A DNA stretch of 64,000 bases, from positions 1,240,001-1,304,000 of the forward strand of contig JAUCEF010000006.1 of the NCBI GenBank assembly GCA_033558025.1. Reading direction: 5' to 3'. Both the position numbers and the translations under genes were made by a program. Of this stretch, positions 57,654-64,000 are shown piece by piece (the first letter of the stretch is position 1; each line of letters begins with the position of its first letter). The notes under the pieces are model-generated. The model was not told where the DNA came from. It saw only the letters and a list, made by a program, of their open reading frames with translations, and made no database searches. The DNA comes from Phytophthora sp. 'mugwort' (lineage: Eukaryota; Oomycota; Peronosporomycetes; Peronosporales; Peronosporaceae).

Positions 57654-59623
57654 GTGGAGGATCGAGAGTACAAAGAACTGGCTTCAGACTTACTAGATCT
57701 GATTATATCAACCTTACCCCGATCGAAGAGCACCATGACGGCCTCAGCGGATCCTGGGCAGGGCGAGCAACCAGGACTGGCAGCGAGGCCGCCCAACCCA
57801 GGCGAAGGCAGGCGGCATAACCAGGTTGAGCAGATTTCAGCGGAAAGACATGAGAGCGCAAGACTCGATCGTGACGGAGACGCAGACGTCCCAGGATGAT
57901 GAAGTTCAACAGTGGGAAACGGAGAAACAAGAAGAAATATCCAATGACGCCATGAGATCGGAGGATAAAAGCAGGCAGGCGAAAGCAGCTCCTCAGCACC
58001 CCAGAGCAAAAACAATCACCGCAAGAAACTAAGCCAGCGATACCAGCCCCAGTCGCGAGACCGGAGGAAATGTTCGAGGCGATTGGAGCAGCAATGAAGG
58101 TCGCGCCACAGGAACAGTCGAGGGCGGCGTGGACGACGACCATTGCGGAGCTCTACAAGACTGTGCACGATACGATAAGTATCGACGAGGACCTAGTACC
58201 AACAAGCAAGCAGCGTTACCCGAACCTAAGGGGCGACGAGAAAGCCTGACTGTGTAAACTGTTCCGGAAGGCCGGCGTGAATTCGGACGGAGGCTACCTG
58301 GACTGGAAGAGATATGCGACGGCGGTGGCTCAGGACTTGTACAACACAAGTTGGTCATTCAAGACTATAGTGCAGAATATGATAAGTAAGGTGAAGTGGG
58401 CCCGAGCGAAGCCAATGAATCAATGGGCAGACAAAGTCAAGGCCGGAACGGGTGCAGTACCGTCAACGACGCGAGACGAGGAGGTTAGAGCCAATACTGG
58501 CTACCAGACCTATATGTTCAACCCAGTTATATTCTCCAAATCGGACATCATAGTCATGAGAGAGATGTGAACAGCCAACTGCAGCTAGAAGTGGCCGACG
58601 TCTACGCGAAGGCATGAAAGAGGAATTGAAGATCATCAGCGGCATGGCCGAAGGCAGCATTGTATGCCGACGTATGTCAGCTTTCCTGAAAAGTGTCCTA
58701 GACTCAAAGGAACGAATACGACTATATAGGACAACCAGAAGCAAGTTGAAGGCGAAGTAATGCAGCTACGCGGTCGGATTATGGTCAAACCGAGCTGACA
58801 ACCAAAAAGGGCGATCAAGGAGGATATTTTGCTGGCGGCGGAAGAAGCAGGGGTGAACCAAACGGACCTACGCCAACTGTTTCACCTGGCCAAGACAAGC
58901 AGCTATAATCACGTGCTACACAGCATCACTTTTACACGTTTGATCGAGCGACTGCTCGGAAATTTCAGGACACGCAAGTGTCATTCAAGGGATCGATTTA
59001 CAAACGGGGCAACATGCACAGACCGGACACCGGGTCAGTATGGGCTAGGCAACTTGGACAAGACGGAATACGGACGGAAAACCAACGCGAATACGAAGTC
59101 GAATTTACAATGTAACCCGTTTACGGACGTGGGGAGGTTGACCGCGTACCTATAAGGACATCTCGAGGCTGAAATTGAGCTGGAGGACATGGATTCATGC
59201 ACACCAGACTCTCGTACATCGACAGTGTGGAGACTAACTATTAAGACAGCGGAGTGCCCGGAATTTCTACGAGGCATTGTAAGACTGATCTGGTATGGTA
59301 GACCTATGATCCTTAAACACTCGGCCATCAAGCAAAGATTGCAGTGCCTGCAAAAAATATGTGGCAATGTAGGCCACACGATGGCCAGATGGAGATACAC
59401 AGATGGCCAACTCAAAGGAGAAGGAAGCGGAGTAGCTCTAGAGCGCGAAGTAGCTAGACTGGAAGACACGGCGAAGCCGTTCCGGAGCCTGGAAGAAGTG
59501 AAGACTTCCTCGGCTAAGCGACTATTGCTGCAAAAGGCAGCAAACCGTAAGACGCAGGAAGCGGTAGTGCCGTCGGCAGAAGCACCGCGCTCACCACCGG
59601 AAAGCATAACCAGGATAAACTAA
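57654..59623 (+). pseudogene. LINE ORF1-like region with zinc knuckle
   Basis: Open pieces: 57654-57899, 58277-58570 (GVNSDGGYLDWKRYATAVAQ), and 59189-59623 (WRLTIKTAECPEFLRGIVRL). In the last, LQCLQKICGNVGHTMARW is a decayed CCHC knuckle (the final Cys is Trp). Such ORF1 proteins bind the element's RNA (family knowledge). Frames between pieces are broken near 57900, 58250 and 58570-59190. Confidence 0.55.
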
Positions 59624-60119
59624 CGCGTCGGGAGCAGCAACCGCTCAGGAAGGTAAAACCGAGGATCAGCCGGGGCCACCGGTGCCAAAACGACCGTGGG
59701 TAACAATATCTTTATCATGAGGAAGAAAGCTCTACGCGCATCAGGCTACATTACAGCAGAGAACTGTAGGAGCTCCATCGCGATATGCGGAACTGGTTGA
59801 CGATATTGAGGAGAACGAGGATCAAAACGAGAAATGGCCGGCCTCACAACCGAACCAACCTGTAGTTGAAAACTCATCGGAGACGAGAACGAGGAGAAAT
59901 CAAAGAACCACAGAGAAGAAGGCCAAATTGCACCTAGTTGGAACAAAACCGGTCAAGCAGCCGGAAGCACCGCAGCTTGTGGCGCTAAGCAACGGGAACG
60001 ATTGGCGCTACAGCCAGCAGGCGATCACATCGCCCAATCCGGAGGTCGTAACTCCCGAGTGTAGTAAAAATGGATTGAGGAAATAACGACCTTTGCGGAC
60101 ATAGAAGCCCTCGGAATTA

Positions 60120-61283
60120 GACAAGTGACAACCCTCTGGCAATTGCATGGCCATGGCGTTAGCGCAAGCAGTGGCGGATCATGATTTCGCGGCCTACGAC
60201 ACAAGCCTGGAAGAAATAACGGCAACGATCAAAAGGGGAATCCAATGGACCGGACTGCTCAACTGTACAGAACAATTTGACCATTTCACCAGGACCACCA
60301 CGCTGACGAATGTAGAGCGAGGGTGGGAAGGGATGGACGCCCGAGACTCGAGTAAACAGTTTAAGTGGTACCTAGAGGAGTACGCGGCGTCCTCCTCGAG
60401 TCGACAGGCGATGATCCCGAGATACAACTGGGGAAGCAGCGAACTCATGGCAGTTGCGGCGAATTTCTTGCAACGATCGATCTTTGTCTTGGCATACAAT
60501 ACGGATCACAAGCAACAATGGTACTGCTCGAAGTACAGACCTAGTACGACGACGCGCGGACGGAAGATGTTTGATACGGGCCAGCAAGTACCTCTGCAGG
60601 TCGGACGTTGCTTGGCGGAGATTCGGAAGGCCAAACGCAGGGATAAGATACCACCCCTCATCGTTCGATTCTGGGAAGAACACTATGCTGCTTTCGTGCA
60701 CACAGGACCTATGGAGATAACAGCACTGGCCATTCCAGGGAAGATGGCCACGCATGAGGGCAAGACAGGGGAGGATAGCGACACTGAGCGGAAGAGCCCA
60801 GGAAAACTATCACGTAGACGGGAGCAGGGATCCGACCCGGACCCATGGAATCCGAGTCAATGGGCCAGTAATATCGACGGGCTCCGCCAACAGCTGACAG
60901 GAATGACGATTCCCTATGACCTAAAATGTGAGATTCATTTAGTTCTAGAGCGAGCGGAACCAGATCGCTACTCGGAACTGCTAGCGTTTCTAGTGAACAC
61001 TGCCACGCAGTTATCGCTCGAGGAAAGGGACAACCTGCTGAATATGAATATAACGGACGAGACAGACGCTGAGGTACGGCACATGCTGCAATACTTTCAA
61101 ATCCCAATGGAGGTTTTGCGCTTATGGCAGAAATCGGCAGCGGAGTCGGCGAGGGAGGATATGGAGCAGCAGGGGAAGAGGATTTGGACTCAGTGTACAT
61201 ACCTTCCACAGCAAGTAGCACACGACAACGTGTCAGACACCAACTCAAGACGCAGAAGCGGCCCCATTCGATCACACCTATAG
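60120..61283 (+). pseudogene. OTU-like cysteine protease domain of the LINE
   Basis: A 378-codon open stretch starts at 60147. The codons just before extend the frame upstream to a stop near 60126, giving QPSGNCMAMALAQAVADHD. The OTU active-site motif is normally DGNC; here it is SGNC, so Cys remains but the leading Asp is replaced by Ser. Further OTU features are WGSSELMAVAANFLQRSIFV, and near the end PPLIVRFWEEHYAAFVH with the catalytic His in HY. The C-terminal 150 residues are a helical linker (PYDLKCEIHLVLERAEPDRY). OTU proteases cleave ubiquitin-type linkages; in LINEs the role is not known. Confidence 0.6.
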
Positions 61284-62429
61284 AGGGTGAGCAGATCCGC
61301 CAGGTGATGTGATCCAAATTGGAAAACCAAAAGGGAGAGGAGAAGCCAACACTGATGCAGGATATGGGGCCTCGAGGCGATGGAAGAACAGCCAGCAACA
61401 AGAGATGCTTAGCCGGAGCTGTGGCAGAGGATGGAAAGCTCATGGTCGACCACAGCAACGACGGAATTCCCCTGGAAACCAGCAGTGCGGAACAGTGGAT
61501 GGCAGTAGCCCAAGGCGAGCCGGCGAGATTGGTACGACTGGCGCAGCAATTCCCGTTCCCGAAAGAGTTCCTCGTCTCGTGATCCAGAAGGTACTCGAAG
61601 CCTGGACGATGGCCTGGCGCAGAGAGTGCTTACACGGCCGGTTGGCGGTGTACCCTTGGCCAGACCAAAGACAAGAGCACTCAAGTTGGATAAACGACTG
61701 GAAAGCCAAGTTCTCCAGACCGGCGCCGCACAACCTAGCGCCGTGGCTTGAGAACCGAGATGCGGCAACGGTTACGGAGATGATGAGATCCTAAAACTAT
61801 GTGACGTTGGAAATATGCTGCGCCCTGCCCAACACATCATATGAGCGCTGATTTACGAAAGTGATAAGAGCGCTGACAGGAAAGGAGGAGGAAGGAGAGA
61901 AGGAAGCTCTCACCCGGCTGACTCGACATCTTCTCGCTCTACGGACGATCGAGGAGTACCAAAAGGCATACTCAGCCGATACACACAGGGTTGACTGGTT
62001 TGGAGTAGCGCAATACTTTTCGACAGCGCTGGTGCAACGGGGACCTGATCCATACAATCCATATGAAGGGTAACCAGGAGGCCTCAACTGCGGAGCCGAG
62101 CAGATGGGAAGTTGGTGCGGCAGTCGACGCCTACGGGCGCCATATATACCTGAGGAACGGAACGGAGACACAAGGACGGAAGCCCAGCAGGAAAAGCAGG
62201 AATAGTCAGCAGAGACTGGAAACGAAGAATGTGCGGGGGGTTACCAAGGAAAGTAGACAGAAGTGGTTGGAGCATGGAGGCGGACACCACTACAAGATAG
62301 ACCGATGGCATGGCTCTTGCAGGAGACCCACGCCAGTTCGGTAGAGGAAGCGGAGGACTTACCGGACACATGGCAGAGGCTTTGGGGGCGAAAACACCAA
62401 CAGAACGGACCCATCTTGTCGTACTAGAG

Positions 62430-63067
62430 TGTGCATGACAGCCGACAGGGAGGGGTAGCCATCTTGCTGGATCCAAATGTAGCAGCCACAGCGACGCCTT
62501 GGCAACAGGAAAGGTGGACAAACGGAGTGATATTATATAGTCAAATCGGGAGGATGCAGCTGTCCAACGTGTACGCGCACAATGACCACAAAGAGAGTGA
62601 AGCAATCTTCGCCGAGTTAGAGACATGGCCATGGCAGCACCAGAAGACAGTTATCGCTGGGAATTTTCAATAGTGTGCAGAGCCCTCCCCGTGATCGATT
62701 GGGGGGGGGGCAGCAGATCCGGGCGACCAGAAGTAGGGCGCTGAGCAGGTTGGTGCAAAGCTTGCAGGTTGAGGATGTCCGCATACTCGAGAAACACGCC
62801 GACAATGAAGAAGAAGAACAGGACCCAACGGTGTTCTTCACGTTTTGGCGCAGACTCAGCGAGCAGATTGACAGATATTATGTGCCCAACAAGTGGACGG
62901 CTGTAGTGCAGCGGGTAGAAGTCGAGAAACCGGCCGCGCCATCAGACCATCAACGAGTGCGTTTGCATCTGCGCGACGACAAGCAGGTTAAACCACGACG
63001 GAGACGGAAGCGAGGGGTCGCACACCCGATTAAATCATCGCAGCCAGAGCGAGTGCAGATGGAGTAG
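62430..63067 (+). pseudogene. LINE endonuclease (APE-like), frameshifted
   Basis: First part (62448-62672): GGVAILLDPNVAATATPWQQ, IGRMQLSNVYAHNDHKESEA and TVIAGNFQ, the last equal to the GDFN motif with Asp changed to Asn or lost at a frameshift. Second part (62675-63067): PPRDRLGGG, TFWRRLSEQIDRYYVPNKW and the closing SDHQRVRLHL, equal to the SDHxxV motif. A stop and a G9 tract separate the parts near 62672-62709. This nuclease would nick target DNA to prime reverse transcription (family knowledge). It is broken in this copy. Confidence 0.7.
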
Positions 63068-63267
63068 CTGGACGAGCTAACGAAACGGAAGTGGGAAATG
63101 TGGTCACGATGGGGGGGGATCAAACAGCGATAGTGTGTGTGGATTGCATTAAATAGATCGAGGCGCGTGAATCAGTAAGGAGAAAGGCAATACTGCATAC
63201 GATTAACGCCCAGAATAGGGCGCATTTAATAACCAAGAAAGAACTGCTAGCGCTAACGGAGGAAGAT

Positions 63268-64000
63268 ATGAGAAAAGAGCATCTTATGCGGCTTGGTCAG
63301 CACATGGAGAGGTCGATGGACCAGTTACGTTGGAATTTCAAACGAGTATCAAATTGGGAAAAGGATCAAACAATCTCAACGATAGAGCGGATCAACGGGG
63401 CGGAATTCACTCGAGACCTTAATGTAGCGGGCAGATTCGCTTCTGAGTGGAAACCAGTGTTCGGACGCAACCACAACATGGTGCACGGAGCGGCCTTGGA
63501 GCAGGAATTTAATAGATTCGTGAAAATCTCGGCAGACAAACTAGTTTCGCCAAAACATAACGAGGAACGCATGAAAGAGATTGTGCAAGAGGAAGTTATC
63601 CAGGCTTTTCATGCCCTCAATCGGCACAAGGCCGCCGGGGGGAATGGATTCAACAATGATTGCTTCAAAGACAACCAAGCGGTACTCGTCCCGGCAATGG
63701 TGACCATCGGAAATGAGTTACTCAATGGAGCGGAGCCACCCCACTCCTTCCTTGAGGGGTTGATATTCCCGTTGCGAAAGAAAGGCGACTCGCCAGACGC
63801 CATGGACTTCAGACCGATCTCCGTGCTACAAACAGGATACAAGATGTTCTCCTCACACGAGCTCAACGGGTGCTTGGAAAGCCCATTGGGGATTCTCAAC
63901 AGGGGTCCGTGCACGGCCGGCAAATGCTAAAAACAGTGATGATGATGCTACCTGTTTTACAAACAGCACAGCCGGAGCGAGCAGCAGCGATGAGTCAGCT
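63268..64000 (+). pseudogene. LINE reverse transcriptase, N-terminal part
   Basis: Frame 63268-63930 contains ALNRHKAAGGNGFNNDCFKD (motif 0/1 of LINE reverse transcriptases, K-x-PG-x-DG form, altered here), HSFLEGLIFPLRKKGDSPDA and DFRPISVLQTGYKMFS (the RPIS-L motif). A frameshift near 63895-63925 moves the sequence to another frame, where QMLKTVMMMLPVLQTAQPER continues to the window end. The catalytic YADD motif would lie outside the window. Confidence 0.75.

Larger units (their letters stand above)
57650..64000 (+). mobile_element. LINE retrotransposon with OTU protease, continues past window
   Basis: Plus-strand order: ORF1-like region (57650-59620) with a CCHC-like knuckle, OTU-like protease (60100-61283), linker regions, apurinic-type endonuclease (62430-63067), reverse transcriptase (63268 to window end). 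All parts share the same strand and spacing, so this is one element over 6.3 kb long. Stops and frameshifts occur throughout. The 5' end is not defined. Confidence 0.75.

Noticed and set aside
62701..62709. Runs of G or C (also 4561-4570, 54666-54680, 63111-63118) as regulatory signals
   Set aside because: They lie in decayed repeats, one at a frameshift; slippage or assembly error is the simpler explanation.

Overview
The window looks like nuclear DNA of an oomycete, most probably Phytophthora or a close relative. Compact genes carry few, short GT-AG introns (about 36-110 bases) and lie close together. Several promoters resemble the oomycete initiator (GCTCATTYYNCAWTTT). The mobile elements (PIF/Harbinger with a separate Myb-like gene, Merlin, Copia, chromodomain Gypsy, an OTU-bearing LINE) are the mix known from Phytophthora. 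I cannot name the species.

Layout. 1-4.3 kb: a FYVE zinc-finger gene running off the left edge (minus strand). 4.3-7.4 kb: transposon debris (Copia LTR-like piece, pogo-like fragment, decayed PIF/Harbinger). 7.7-18.6 kb: an ornithine-decarboxylase-like gene lacking the catalytic cysteine, an MLO-type membrane protein, BuGZ/ZNF207, a low-molecular-weight tyrosine phosphatase, an SPT20-like gene and KRR1. 19.1-22.1 kb: a second, different decayed PIF/Harbinger element, a Gly/Pro minisatellite and a MITE-like inverted repeat. 22.5-31.3 kb: a tail-anchored membrane protein, TRM112, a CIA30-domain protein, a CDK9/12-type kinase, a short SAS-6-like protein, and a coiled-coil gene that diverges from it. 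31.9-33.8 kb: a Merlin transposon, possibly inside an older minus-strand gene. 34.8-45.0 kb: a very large calpain with a membrane segment, EF-hands, a C2-like region and a C-terminal WW domain. 45.1-46.7 kb: a BSD-domain coiled-coil protein. 46.7-64 kb: almost wholly repeats: unrecognised decayed coding stretches, an Ulp1-like protease fragment beside a 5'-truncated Gypsy element that contains a tRNA-Met-like sequence, a Copia relic, and a long LINE with CCHC, OTU protease, endonuclease and reverse transcriptase regions.

The housekeeping genes do not form one pathway: they cover endosomal signalling, ribosome assembly (KRR1, TRM112), mitotic checkpoint (BuGZ), transcription (CDK, SPT20-like), mitochondrial complex I assembly (CIA30), centriole or flagellum (SAS-6-like and perhaps its coiled-coil neighbour) and calcium-linked proteolysis (calpain). 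Most neighbours are divergent or convergent pairs with short spacers. Exon boundaries are my readings of GT-AG sites that keep frame; they were not confirmed with transcripts or alignments.
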